DNA of 64,000 nucleotides. Source: Blastomussa wellsi. Taxonomy: Eukaryota; Cnidaria; Anthozoa; Scleractinia; Plerogyridae. Of the stretch, positions 51,309 to 63,952 are shown in pieces. Made by a program: the position numbers and the translations under genes. The notes under the pieces are model-generated. The model was not told the origin of the DNA and searched no databases. It saw nothing but the letters and a program-made list of their open reading frames with translations. Location of the stretch: contig OX393561.1 of assembly GCA_947652115.1 (NCBI GenBank), positions 40,299,921 through 40,363,920 on the forward strand, read 5' to 3'. Positions within the stretch are counted from its first letter, which is position 1. Every line of letters begins with the position of its first letter.

Positions 51309-54300
51309 TGCAAGGCGGCAGTTAGTTAAAAATAAAGTTGTGCTGATATTTATCTGGAGATGTACCAATCTAAGAAGGGGCCAGCGTGCTTTAGCACAGT
51401 ACAAACCACAAAATGACAAGTTTCCTCGCCATCATCTGCCATATGTACTGTTTCATACTCGTGTTTTGTGTGCACATACTTGCTTTCTTCACTAACCAGA
51501 AGAGAAATTTAGTGATTGAAATAGTATGCCTTTCCCAAAAAAATGTTTAAGATAATTTTGAATGAAACCATGTGCTTGAAAAGGAATTTAGTACAACAGA
51601 ACATGTGTGTTGACGCAAACATGCACACTCCATTATGCCATTCAGAGCATACAACCTAAGAATAAAATTTCTCTACAAATGTATAGGTGCGATTTTTCAG
51701 GCTAGTTTTGGTTTCTGGTAAAAATTTATCATAAAACATATGAAAAAGCCTTGAGTGTGCTTTGTTGGGTTATTAAGAAGTAGGGAGAAACACTCGCCTG
51801 CGGATTGTGTGGCGGCTCGTGTTTCACCCTATCCTTCTTTCGTGCTTTCATCACTTCTTTGTGTGCTTTTTAACAGAACAAAGCATGCTCAATGCTTTTT
51901 TATTTGTGAATTCTAAACCCATAGTTTGTACTAAAAGACGTGAAAAGAAAAGATTTTATATATTTTTAAATTTTCTTATATTAATTGTACAGGTTTATTG
52001 TTAGTCAGATGTAATGTATCTAGATTAAAACATTAAATGTTGTACCCTCTACATCACCTATAATAATTATTAGGGTATAGTTTTAAAATATTAACAAATT
52101 TGAATATACTAAATGCATAGGGTGTGATCAATATGTAGATTATAGTTTATTTAACAGTGTATAACTATTTAAGTAGGGCACCAACTTCATAAAATAAAAA
52201 ATGCTTTTTTAAACTCAGATCTTTTTTAATTTATTTTATTTAGCCTTGAGTGACTAAAAGAATGTTTGCCCTTAAAATTATGGATACTGCTCCATTGCCA
52301 ATTATACCCTGGTCAATGATTTACCTGCACACATTAACAAACAGGGACAAAAGGGCACCGTACAGGATAGTTGTTTAACCCAAACAGGCCTACCATAAAA
52401 TTCTGAAAATAGCTCTCATACCTCTCCCCAAATTTCATTAGGTTTCATTTGCAAACCACCATCACTGTTATGGTTGGATGAATAGTCAATGCATTTGAGA
52501 AATTTATGTCTCAAGGTTTCCTTTAAAACCATGCCAATTTAAAGGGCCATTGTCACGATAATGCGCATGCAGAGCATTAATTCGCACAAAAAGTGTTTTG
52601 ACCAATAGAAATTTGGCAAGGTTGTGCACTGCACGCTGCTTTGAAGTACCACGGCCTTCTGAGATCGATTGTTTTGGAGTTTTCACGTGGGCACGAACAC
52701 CTCTGTCTTGGCTTTCGTCCCGCACCGTTTTGTGTATCGCCCTTTGAGAACATCACATCTCCCGTGATGTTGATAAGAAAATACAAGCAATAGCTTCCAA
52801 AAATGGCCGAATAATACCTTACCTCAATTTTTATAGCTTTTCAATCCCTCGTGAGGTCGATGGAAGAGGATTTTAATCACATAAATTAACTTTGATTTCT
52901 GTTCTGTTGGAACAGAAATCAAATCGTCACACATGCGCAGAAAAGTGTCAAAAGCCCTTTAAGACCAGAGAGTGATCACATGCCCAGTTTAGACCTTAGC
53001 TAAAGTAAGGGTGTACCTTCCACTAGAATGCTCTGTTCTGTGATAGATTTCCTTTTTGTTAGAAATGTTAATTATATATATATATTATATGATCATAACC
53101 AATAATGGTTCTATCAGTGGAGTATATGTTGCAGGTAATTTTTGTTTCAGTTAATTCTATTTTTAACTCAGTAATTTAGTTTTTAAACTAGGTTATATTT
53201 TGTTTTTATCAATAAAAAAGTCATCCATCCCTCCCCTACTATCTCCCATCTCTCCCCCTACTCAACCTTCCTTCTCCTCCCTCCCCTACTATCTCTCATC
53301 TCTCTCCCCCCTACTCAACCTTCCTTCTCCCCCCAAACGTACATGAACTCCCCTTCCCCCTAAACATCAAGCACAACTCATTAAATAGATCATAATTTTC
53401 TTAACAACTGGAGCCTTCACATGATCTTTTTCATACTACTGAAGTGAAGGTTACTTAATTTTTCCTTTCCTCTACATTTTTTTCTCTTTCTTGCAGTGTA
53501 TTGAAAATAGAATAAAAAAATCACTTTCATCAATACTGCATCCAAAGCACACCAATGTACAGGCAAACATACCTTCTTTGTTGTGAACCGAGTGAAATCC
53601 CTGCCACCCCCCCCCCCCCCCCCCCCCCGCATTGTATAGCGAAGCAGTGAAAAAAGGTGCATTTCCAACTACTTAACTCGAGTGAAAACCCCTGGTTTGT
53701 CCTGGGTATCCCCCAATGAGGGGTGGAGAGGTTTCAAATGACTGGTGCATAAATTGGAATCCAATTAATTTGGAGATTCCCCTCACATTAAGTTTGCAGG
53801 ACACTTGACTCTACAAAGTGTGATGAATGCAAGAGTGGAAATTTGCACTTCACGCTTGAAAGGTGTGAGATGTTGGAGGTGCTATCCCTTTTTAGTATAT
53901 TCTCAGCTCCGACTATTGCATTTCTAGCTTTTTGATTGGCTAAAAAACTCCGACTATGAGCCAATAGTCGGAGTTTTACGTCATATGTAAAAAAGTGCGC
54001 CAAGTTTTTAACTTCAGCCCTCTATAATGGCCGACACTGGCAGGTTTCAGAGCTGTCTCCCACAAAAATTCAAGAGATACGGTTTGAGAATTTACTAAAA
54101 CAATTATTCCATTCGCCCTTGTTGGATATGAAGTGATTATAACCAACTCGCGCTACGCGCTCGTTCGTTATTTTATCACTTCATATCCAACGCAGGCTCA
54201 TGGAATAATTGTTATTTATATAATAACCAAATCAATGCGCACGCTCTGATTGGTCAATCAGCTATGGTTTATTGTGCCAGTAAACTCATGGAAATATCGC

Positions 54301-54804
54301 ACGTCTTCTGAATTATTATATAAAAGCAATAGATCACAAGTTTCTATGGTTTATAGGCTGATAAACCACTTGGGATGTTGGAAGAACACTCGAAGAATTC
54401 GCAAATCACTCGCCTGCGGCTCGTTATTTACAAATTCTTCTCGTGTTCTGCCAACATCCCGCGTGGTTTATCAGCTTATAAACCATAGAAACTTGTGGTC
54501 TATTGCTTAAATAGTAGGACTGCTTGTTAATAAACTTTCCCCCAAGGGCACTAACTTACATTTACTATGGGGGTGAGCCATTTGAGACTTTGGACCTGTT
54601 TTTATATTCGTTTAGAAATTTATTTATATATTTTCAGATTGAGACATTACTACATTTTCAAAATGACTGATACATTACACAAATTCTTTTTGGTCAACAA
54701 AAATCCTGCACAACGCCAACATTTCTTATCCACTACAATTTCGTTTACTGATAATCGTCGTTCACTGAAGGCACTTCGCCGAAGCGTTCCTGGTGAACAA
54801 TCAA
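51309..54804. other. Intergenic region, NAGPA / C19orf12-like A
   Basis: Begins with the NAGPA 3' UTR (candidate AATAAA at 52193). Then: a repeat with 'cacgataatgcgcatg' at 52550 mirrored near 52930; CCCTACT pyrimidine-rich tandem at 53222-53370; a C-tract at 53607-53628; a hairpin 'ctccgactat' at 53908-53975; a hairpin with 'ggatatgaagtgat' arms at 54096-54216; a long hairpin with 'tttctatggtttata' arms at 54310-54513. No gene is supported. Confidence 0.65.
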
Positions 54805-55227
54805 TCACTGAGCCATTTGAAGACGCATCTGCTCTCTCAAAAACGAAACCATTCTATCCACGAGTTGTTGTCGAACTAACAAGCCAGGTCCGCCACTTAG
54901 GAAAGCCATGAGAGCCAAATAATCATCGATCCTCAAACTTTCTATGATATCTCTCAAATTGTCGTACAGTAGCTGTCTATCGTGAGCATTCATGTCTTTG
55001 ATAACTTGTGAAACAGGCTTGAAACTGCCAGCACTCGAGTAGGCCAGCGCTCCGCCAACAGCCCCTCCAACGAGAAGTCCTGGTGGACCGCCAAGTAGGC
55101 CACCGACTGCTGTGGTTATCCCTGCGATAACACCGCCATAAGCGCTGTTTCTTACGGTGACTTTAAGTTGATCTTCATCAGCCAAAATGGCCATAACACG
55201 CTGCAAATCTGTGGCAGTTACAGGCAT
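54805..55227 (-). CDS. C19orf12-like protein A, single exon
   Basis: 140 residues from ATG 55227 to a stop at 54805. The N-terminal helix region MPVTATDLQRVMAILADEDQ is followed by a glycine-rich hydrophobic hairpin, residues 42-59 (GGLLGGPPGLLVGGAVGG), the hallmark of the family, then FKPVSQVIKDMNAHDRQLLY and a C-terminal amphipathic stretch. Human C19orf12 has the same order and near-identical hairpin; it is associated with mitochondria, ER contacts and lipid droplets, and mutated in a brain iron-accumulation disease. No introns are needed to make a full-length protein. A paralogue lies 4.6 kb away on the same strand. Confidence 0.9.
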   Translation of the reverse strand: MPVTATDLQRVMAILADEDQLKVTVRNSAYGGVIAGITTAVGGLLGGPPGLLVGGAVGGALAYSSAGSFKPVSQVIKDMNAHDRQLLYDNLRDIIESLRIDDYLALMAFLSGGPGLLVRQQLVDRMVSFLREQMRLQMAQ

Positions 55228-55849
55228 GGTTGTTTACACTACAAAGCGAAAGTAACATCTCACGGAAATTGAAATAGAAGAGCCATATGTACAACGATGA
55301 GGGTATTTTCCCTAATTTTTTGTCCCGCGTGGCGCAGCCTCGATTTCAAGATGGTCTGGTTTCCAATGCCGCTAAGCTAGGCATGTAATGTGTGCAAAAA
55401 AGACAACGAAGTTGCAACCATATGATTCAAAAGATCTGTTTCAGCCTCAAAGGTCCAATTTGTCCCTGGGGGTCCAAGATCTGATATAGCATCTTGTGGA
55501 GCCATATGAACACTATGTTGGCCAAAATAGCCCAATCAAAGACCTATTTCAGTCCAGCCTGGGACTCATTTCAGCCCGTGGGTACATATCAACTTCTGAA
55601 AATTATTTCAGATCCAGATTTTTTTAGACTTTTTATTGTTTTACACCATTTACAGAAATTATAACTTTAACAGTATTTATAGAAAATGCATATTTAAAGC
55701 AAGAAAAGAACTATAACAATAAATAGTCAAAATAAAGTGTGTTTTTTTAATTTTATTTGTTGGTATAGTTTCCCAAAGTTTAGATGAAACAAAAACGGAA
55801 GTAGAGGTCCCATAGCAACCTCGTTCCCAGGGTCTCTCTATTTCACCGC

Positions 55850-56262
55850 CCCCTGGAGCGAGGACGGGAAGGAGAGGACCCTGGGAAAAAGATTGGTCCC
55901 ATAGTTATCATATGCTTTTGGCCTATGAAAATTCAAGTTAGAAGCAAATCTGGTATTGTAGGTATGCATCTCAGAGGCTCGAGTAAGGGTTCTATGGAAT
56001 GTTGTTGGAATGTTTGTTGAGCTATTTAAAATTTTATGCGTAAAAATAGCCACTTTAAATTGTACACATTTTCAAATTTGAGAATTCTAGAAGATTGTCA
56101 TATGGTGTAGCATTATTTCTGCTATAAGCAAAGAACATGCTTCGCAAACATTTATTCTGCTTAGTTAAAATTGTACGCAAAGTAGTTTTACATGCACTAC
56201 CCCAATTAACTTGTGGTTGCATTGGGTAGGTATGGATAGGATGCAGGACGAGAGCCAATTCA
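55850..56262 (-). mobile_element. LINE reverse-transcriptase C-terminal remnant
   Basis: Minus-strand pieces QVNWGSACKTTLRTILTKQN, KCLRSMFFAYSRNNATPYDN and then, after a frameshift near 56055, VAIFTHKILNSSTNIPTTFH and MHTYNTRFASNLNFHRPKA match the thumb/C-terminal pattern of non-LTR reverse transcriptases. No catalytic core remains. Confidence 0.7.
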
Positions 56263-58206
56263 GACCCCGAATAGGTACTTTATTTTACTCGCCGAAACGG
56301 CCCCAAATTCCGAGCTAAAACATATCTTTTCAATTTACAGTGCACGAACGCGACGCTAATGACAACGTCGAATAACTGTGTATTGCGGAAATACATTCAA
56401 CTGACTGATCGAACAATCGATCAACTGGCCCAAAGAAAGAGAGTCTGTTCCAGGCATTCAGTTACTGATGAACAGCGCGAAGAGTAAGAAAATACGAAAG
56501 AAAGAAGGATTTAGTCGCTTCACGTTTTTCAGTCTTTCCAGTGCAGAAGACTGTACTATCTATTCCTTGATGTATAACTCAGTGCAGAGCCATTGTTTTT
56601 CGGCTCTTGTTGTTGCCGTTGCCTTAGTGATGTTTGTAAACGTCCTTTACCTCATCGCTTCGCCCATTTTTCCCCAGCCCTTTGTGTCTCCTAGTCGGTT
56701 TTTCTTTTCATTTTTATCCCGAAAAGTTTTGGTCTTGTTCCTTCATAAAATGGAATAAAATGGAGCGAAGATCAAACTGAAATTCTGTCAACGTGTTGCA
56801 TAATTCACCTTGGATCTAATTCGCACTGATTAATTTTCAATGCCTTACAAGTTTCAGCTTTGTGACGTTTGAATGGAAGTGTAGTACATGAACGAAATTT
56901 TCAGAATGCTAGCACTGATAAAATTATGAAAGCAGAATGTCAAGTAGATTAAAAACTTCACTAGACAATGACTAGACAACTATTTCAGTAAGTCACACTT
57001 TTCGACGTTTTAGGAAGAACAGAAGGGGCGTTCTTACAGAGCAAACCAAAAATCAGCCCAAATGAGGGCATCGTCAACGGCGTGCTTTATAACTCGTTAT
57101 ATATAGATATGATCATATCCATAACCCCTATTATCTGACCGTAGAGAGGATCACAGTGAGAAAACAGCGAAGATCAATGCGGGTTGTTTTGTAGACTGCA
57201 ATCAGTAAGGGAAGACATTGAAACAAAATTAAGAACAGAAAGGCAAGAAGAACCTCATGGTATTAGTAGACGTCATGAAAAGTAACAGGGACATTTAGGC
57301 TACCGGTATTTCGTACCCTGTCATATTCTCATATATATTAGCGGAGCTCCAGCGGCCCGAAGGGCCGCCAAACGGAGCCCCATACTAATATGGGAAAGAA
57401 AACGAAACCCATGAGTTGATTTTCTCATGGTTATCATGGCTAGCGGTATTGCTCGTGGGCGCATACGCGCGACGACGACGACGACGACGGAGTCGCGCAA
57501 CATGGCTGCCATAAATAGCCATGCCTCGCCAACACCTTGTCAGCCTTATCAGCTTACATCTTTGTTATAGGGCATCTGTGTTATGGTCAATTGACAGCTG
57601 TCAAATCGAGGTATCCGCTGACCATTATCACATGACCAGATCGTGGGCTCAAGTTAGAACTTATCGAGGTAACGTGTTTTTTTGAAATTGCCCACTGACC
57701 AGGCATTGGTTTTCTTCATTGATCGCGGACTCAGGACAGCAATTTTTTCTTCTGGCAGCATTTTTTAACTTTTTATGGTCATTCTTAGCGGAAATTCTGC
57801 AGTTGGAGTTTTTAATCATTATTTATTTCAGAGAAATTATTAAGAACCAGCAAAAATACGGAGCTCCGCTTTTAGGCTTGGCTAAACCTATGTATTGCAA
57901 AGCTTCTATTTGTAACGGTCAGTTTGTCCTTTCTATAGCGTTTATGGTATTGCTAGAGGCCTAACAAGCCGAGGGGAAATAAAGGCATGAGGTTTACCGA
58001 AATATCGGGCAATTAGGGAAAATATACTCTCTTTTTTATTTTTCGTTATAAGTATGCTATATTCCTTTTCCGGCGGCCCTCTGCTGCTATCTGTGGAAAT
58101 TGGTTTACTGGTTTCTGGATTGTAGTTGACAACCGCTTCATGCAGTTTCACTTATTTTTTTATGTCAAACAGTAGCTACCTGCGCTTAACTTCGGCATAA
58201 AGTGGC

Positions 58207-58424
58207 TAGGAGTATTTCTACCCCCCCTGGATGAGATCCTAGTCCATCGCAGGTTACTCCCCAGAATTCTGTTAGGTTTCCCCAACAATGGAGAGAGGCA
58301 CTGTGAAAGTAAAGTGTCTTGCCCAAGAACACAAAGAAATGACCACGACGGAACTCCAACCCGGTGGCCGTTCAAACCTGAGTCCAGCGCCGCACTAACT
58401 GTTAGGCCAACGCGCCTTCCACGA
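58207..58424 (-). mobile_element. tRNA-derived SINE
   Basis: Same body as 11484-11668 ('agtatttctaccccccctgg', 'gagaggcactgtgaaagtaaag', 'cttgcccaagaacac') with the tRNA-like head 'gttaggccaacgcgcctt' at its right end. Confidence 0.75.
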
Positions 58425-59865
58425 TAAATTAATGTACCCAAACAAAAAATAACGGCGATTCCGATTCGAAGTTGATTTTAAATTTAAAAATTTTGTATGC
58501 CTGGATTAACTTAGTTTTGCTTTAAATACCAGGACAGGCGCCCTTGAAAATAGATCAAACTATCAACGGATTAACATCTTTATCGATGCTTCTGTCGTCG
58601 CCGTCGTTTTCACAAACTCCCAATAAACTTCAACGGCTTCACGGGCTCATTTATCAACTTTGGCATAGAGCCCGACTAGCATGCATCAGATCTTGCTCCT
58701 CCTGTCTCAAGAGAAGCTAGGGTCATAATACAGAGGCACGAGCCGTTTCTTTAAAGTAAAACGTATGTTTTTGTAAATTACCTTATTTCATATAATACCA
58801 AGTGGTTTAAAGCGATCTCGCTCTTGTACGTTTGATAATCCTCAGCAAAACGCAGGGCTAAAACAAGGCTGACTATACAGCTTAAAAGCGGGTGGTTTTA
58901 TTGCCCAGTATCTCGTTTAGACATGACTTACCTTCTTCAGGGGCTTCACGAAGATTTTTGCGGCCCTTGAAGTAGATTAGTTTTGTATAACAGAAATACT
59001 GGGCAATGAAATTAATGTCGTAATTTAAACATTCAGAACACTGAAATCCTTCAATTTACTTTGTCAGAACTAATTTGCATAATCTTTGCAGAATTTTCCA
59101 TCTTTTTAGACCGGTTATGAATTTCGGACACCCGTCTCAATCCGGCTATAAACTCCACAACGTTACTTAATTTCAGTACTCGAACGCAACAGCAAAAAAA
59201 AAACAATTCTTACTCAAAAAGAAAATAAAAATATATCTTTCACAGAACTCTATGATCAGTATTGGTGTAGTTCTTTATACCTTTTCTGTCACTGCGGTAC
59301 ACATTATTTTCAATGATCTATTGTTTTTCTGGAATCAATTAGAATCTATTCATCAACCTGAAATCTTGTCATGGAAACCACAGATTTTTAGTAAAAATGT
59401 TTCGCATTTGAATACCTTTTAAAACCTGAATATTGCTACTGAATAGAACATTTTTAATTCAAATAAAAGAAATAACTTGACTGTTGAATTATTCGAATCT
59501 GCTGCAGAACAACGAAGATAGATTCGCGCTATTTGAGAGACAAATACTAATTAAAAATAAGTATTACGCAAACTGAGCAAGGGAAATTTCGAAGTATTCT
59601 TTCATCCGATGAAGAATAATACAATGCATTTGCTACAATTCTTAAAAAATACTGTCTTTGTTATTTTCGTATGCTGTTCATACTATGTAAATTCTCGATG
59701 AAGCAGTTGTTTTAACTTACATAAGTAAAAGAAATGTTCCATCTTTCCTCACTAGTACTGCTGATTTTCTTTAGCCCTTCGATGTCTCTTTCACTTCTCC
59801 GCTTTAAGCTGGTGCTTGTTTTCATGACAATGAACTTGCTTCTTTATACTTCATAATCTCGGCAC

Positions 59866-60285
59866 TCACTCGACCACGCTCAACCGAAGTTCAACCTTCA
59901 AATAACACAAAAGCACCTCCAAAAATCGCCGCTTTAGATCCGAATCTGTGGCAACTTTGGCATTCAAAGCAACAAAATTCTGCACTTTGCACTCTTCTAT
60001 CAGGTATTTCATGTATTCGAACATCGCTTGCCTTTGCTCCTTGTTAATGTCCATCAAGTACTGATCGAGTGGCACCGAAGTAGTTTTTCCTTTCCAAGCG
60101 GCCAAAGATCCTCCAACGATCCCTCCGACAACTAGACCAAAAGGGCCTCCACACACTCCACCAACAGTGGCGCTAATTCCAGTTATCAGTCCGCCTTTGA
60201 GGCGATGGCTGTCTGTGATTTGGTAATTCTGCTCGCCTGTGATTATTGCTAGAAGGCTAACCAGATCTTCAGCCGTTATGGGCAT
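59866..60285 (-). CDS. C19orf12-like protein B, single exon
   Basis: 139 residues from ATG 60285. The layout copies protein A: MPITAEDLVSLLAIITGEQN, then the glycine-rich hairpin GGVCGGPFGLVVGGIVGG at residues 42-59, VPLDQYLMDINKEQRQAMFE, and a C-terminal LLCYLKVELRL. Identity to A is moderate, so the tandem duplication is old or B is evolving fast. Also intronless and on the same strand. The role is inferred from the human relative only. Confidence 0.9.
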   Translation of the reverse strand: MPITAEDLVSLLAIITGEQNYQITDSHRLKGGLITGISATVGGVCGGPFGLVVGGIVGGSLAAWKGKTTSVPLDQYLMDINKEQRQAMFEYMKYLIEECKVQNFVALNAKVATDSDLKRRFLEVLLCYLKVELRLSVVE

Positions 60286-60509
60286 GCTGAATGTCTACGG
60301 GAGAAACCGAAGGATTTACTGTAAAATCGGCGTCGGTTCGGTAATAACACGGAAATGTATAACCAATGCCTTGATTCTTCCTCTTTCAAAACAGTGTACC
60401 TGATGGACAATAACAACGCAATGCTTTTACAGGACTGATGGGAAACCCCTGATCACATGACGCCAGTTTTCCGATTCGACAACCCTCAAACTTGCATGAC
60501 TTGTTGTTA

Positions 60510-60900
60510 GAGCGAGTTTTATCTTGACTGTCGTAAAACCGAAACCAAAGTAATTAAATTGGCCAATCACAAAGGACGGAGGCAATCCAGTGAACTAATC
60601 AAAACTCGAAGTAATTTCACGTAGCCGACACAAAGCGCGTGAAAACGCGCGCGAGTTACGATTGGTTTTACTTCTGATTGGTTGAAAAATTGGCGCGAGA
60701 TTTTTAAACCAATCACTAAGCGAAGTAGAGCGAGTTTCAGTTGAGTCTCGCAAAACCAAAACCAATGTAATTACATTGGCCAATCACAAAGGACAGAGAA
60801 AACCCAGTGATCCAATCAAAACTCGAAGTAATTAGACGTAGCCGACCGAAAGCGCGGGAAAACGTGTACGCACGAGTCACGATTGGTGAAGTAATGCAAA
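60510..60900. repeat. Direct tandem duplication of a ~220 bp repeat
   Basis: Phrases 'gagcgagttt', 'ttggccaatcacaaaggac', 'aatcaaaactcgaagtaatt' and 'cgtagccgac' occur at 60511-60640 and again, in the same order, at 60729-60850. The unit itself contains CCAAT/ATTGG words in both orientations. It lies just upstream of C19orf12-like B. Confidence 0.82.
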
Positions 60901-61383
60901 ACCATAAGCTATGGCAAAACCAAAGCAAACACAGAATTACTTTCGACACTGAAGAGAAAACCGATCTATTTGTAGTTGTTTCTTTGTCATTGGTTGATAC
61001 ATATACTTACAATTCGTTGTCGGGGTGCCTGTTTTGAACCCTAGGCCTTAGCTAGCTATCTATTCTCCTCACAAAAGTATAGACAGAACGCGAATCAACC
61101 TTAATGCAAAATAGAAACGGCAGACTGGGGAAGGCTAAATTGAAATTGGGCGCTAATTCGAGCATTTACGTTCGTAAAACAAAACCTTAGCCAATATTTC
61201 GGTTTGGAGAAAAAACCTGTTCATTATCTTCATTTGTTCTTACGTTGTTCAAAAAGATAATTTTTTCCAGGTTTTATTCCACTGTATCGATCCCTATTTT
61301 TGCCCATTTATATCACAGACGGCCCAAACTCGGTACGTGATACAATGTTCAGACTGTTAAGTAACGCATTTTTACACACTTAA

Positions 61384-61741
61384 GGCGGGATTCTACCTAA
61401 AAGCCATTTTTCCATCATTTAAAGTGGGTTTAATGCAAATATCTCGTTTGCGTTTCAAGGAAAGCCTAAATTCTTCATTCATCTCACCAATGAATGTTTT
61501 GTGATGTTTCGTAAATTTTTGGATGATTTTTGGGTATATTTGGGAGGAGAGAGTTTTTCTTAAAGGAGTAGGAAAATTTGGAGAAATATGAAATAGTGAA
61601 GATTTAAACAGTCCCCCTACAAGCTGGTTGCTCCTGGGTGGGGGTCAACAGTCTGTGGGTGTTTCAAAACTAATTTTCTTCCTTTTATACAATCTCTAAA
61701 CCTCTCAAAATTCCATTGAAATTCAGGTAGAATCCCCCCTT
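61384..61741. mobile_element. MITE (TAAGGCGGGATTCTACCT ends)
   Basis: TAAGGCGGGATTCTACCT at the left and AGGTAGAATCCCCCCTTA at the right, with one mismatch-rich base position. 'caatctctaaacctc' interior, no ORF. Confidence 0.8.
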
Positions 61742-62689
61742 AATTTTCGTGTCTTTCATCCAATTTTTCGTCCATTTCAGACTTAAGTTGGGTTTGAAAG
61801 CTTCTCGCATAAATTTCGTCTAAAATGGACAACCTAACTTAAATAAAAAAGGACTAAAATTAGCGGCTACTAATTTTAGCGATTTTAGCAAGTTAGGCGA
61901 AAATAGCTAAATTTTATTTGTACAGCTCGAGAAAATTTGCTTCGGTCAAATTTAGTACATGCTTAATTTAAGTACACCTCCTCGGAAGAAACACAAAATT
62001 AATTAAATCAGTCAAATAGTCAAATTAAATTTTCTAAAAATATCATATATTGATGTTGTGGATAGGGTAAGAATGAGAAGACTGATTTCCCTGACGAGGA
62101 CTGGTTTCCTAACATTTTCAATTAACTTTGTCCTTCCTAACGATGATAACATTCGATCTATTTCAAGTGGCTTCTTTCGTTTACCGAACATTTATTTTCA
62201 TTTTAATTAGGCGAAATGTGCTGCCATATGTTCAATAAAAATCTGGTGCAGACGACATCGTTTTATTTTACAATTTTCGTAAAATCGCTAAATGTTGCCC
62301 GCAAAAAATCGCTAAAAATTAATTAATCAGGAGACCAAGCGTGATAAAAAGCACAAAAATCGATAACTCTAGTCTGCATTCAACGGTAACTGAAGTCCTG
62401 GCTTTATTTTAGCAAGAGTAAAATCTGCGAAGAATCGCCAACGATAATGCCGGTCTAGCAGCATTACCGAGGGGGATGAATAGGGGTACATGTACGCGAG
62501 TCCGCCAATCCGTGCTATTTTTTGGCTAAATCCGTCAACCCGCCACTATTTTCGTTCAATAATAGTTTTACTAAAAGGACGGTAGATGTTGTTTTTGATG
62601 GTAATTTTCAAGAGGTTTGCAGTTCTAATGTAAAGCGGTGGTTTGGGTCTCGTCCAAACAGAAAATGGACAAAACGATAACACTGCAAA

Positions 62690-63110
62690 AGCTGTAAAAG
62701 CGAGCAGATCGAGTAATCTTGGATGCGGATATCGGTGAAAGAAGCGAGTTGCTTTTTAGACGACTTGATTGGCTGCCGCTTAAGGAAGAATTAAACCTAA
62801 AAAGGACAAGTTTAATATTTAGGCGCATCAAAGATGAAAATAATTGTCCGAGCCATATATGGGAACTTCTAACGAGGAACTCAGACCGACACACCAGAAC
62901 CAGTCGCTATGTGAAATATAACTTAGTGCGCCTATCCTATAACAGAGAAACGGAAGGGGAGCGAACTTTCCGAGCCAATGAAGCAAAACTGTGGAACAGC
63001 ATCCCTCTAGACATTCGCAAGAAAGACTCCATTGGGCTCTTTTAAATCCTCTGTTAAAAAATACTTTTTAGCCAAGAACTCTTCGCTTAGTTTTTAGTTG
63101 TGTATATCTA
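62690..63110 (+). mobile_element. LINE C-terminal remnant
   Basis: Frame from about 62695 encodes DADIGERSELLFRRLDWLPL, NLKRTSLIFRRIKDENNCPS, RTFRANEAKLWNSIPLDIRK, then after a frameshift near 63040 FKSSVKKYFLAKNS. This is the typical C-terminus of a non-LTR retrotransposon polyprotein; the reverse transcriptase core is missing. Confidence 0.75.
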
Positions 63111-63887
63111 GATTTAAATTTAAAATTTTTTTTTGCTTCTTCATTTTCTTAAATTTTAGCTGTATTCTATCTTGTAATTTTTTATCATCTCACAAGTGTA
63201 CTTAGTAGTTTAATGTTTAACTTAGGATAGAGGGCCACTGGTTTGCCAGTAACTGTTATGTGTTACCCTCTATAAATAACGTTGTTACGTACTTACTTAC
63301 TTATTTACTGAGACCAAGACTGAAGATTCACCAAGGCCACGATGGTATGCAGAGTCCAGAATCCGAGCTAAAATTATCAGCAAATCCGTTATCACTGCAT
63401 TTTCGAAATCCGCGAATCTGCTTAATCCGTGCACGTGTTGGTTACCGTTGGCGGTCTTAGAACCGTACGTCTTTACAGATAGTGGTTCAATATGCTGCCT
63501 CTTTTTTCAGCATAGTTATGCCACGTTTAACCACTGTTTAACAGTTCAGATGGTTTTGCAATGAAATAAACATAGGCACGCAATGCGTGCGAGAGTTATT
63601 TTTTTCAGTTTCTGATATGGACGTATTGGGTATTTTTCTTTTGGTCAGCAAAACTAGCCCGTCCAAAACGAACGCTCAATGACCAATTTAGTGTTGGGCC
63701 TTTTGCTGACGGCGTTTGCATTTTAAGTAAATGACCGCAACGCAAAATACGTTTTGACTAGCGAATTCATTGACGACGAAACTTTCCTGTCGACCATGAA
63801 TAATATATCTGTAAAAACTGCAGTAATCAGTTTAATCAATCACTTTACTGCGCATGGTATTCCATTTTTATCGAACAATTTGACAAT

Positions 63888-63952
63888 CTCGTCCCCAGAG
63901 CCCGCTTTTCTTTTGGTCAGCACCAAGAAAAGCGGGCTCTGGGAACGAGATT
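63888..63952. mobile_element. Short hairpin element
   Basis: ATCTCGTCCCCAGAGCCCGC and its complement, with 'ttttcttttggtcagcaccaagaaaa' centre. The terminal TCTCGTCCCCAGAGC equals that of the 285 bp MITE at 3040. Confidence 0.85.

Larger units (their letters stand above)
55228..59865. other. Region between the two C19orf12-like genes
   Basis: Holds a LINE C-terminal remnant (55850-56262), a plus-strand 96-codon ORF at 56468-56758 with a hydrophobic middle but no recognised family, a repeat with 'gcggagctcc' words at 57340-57370 and 57868-57878 and a (GAC)n run at 57469-57488, and a SINE (58207-58424). From 58440 to 59865 I see only AT-rich unique sequence. Confidence 0.55.

Noticed and set aside
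53417..53668. ORF with a poly-glycine run
   Set aside because: The glycines come from a C-homopolymer; a low-complexity artefact.
56468..56758. 96-codon ORF with hydrophobic centre
   Set aside because: Opposite strand to and 1.2 kb from the nearest gene, no recognisable domain and no splice context; kept only as a remark in the intergenic entry.
57321..57512. ORF with a valine run, and GAC repeats
   Set aside because: Generated by a trinucleotide repeat inside a dispersed repeat.
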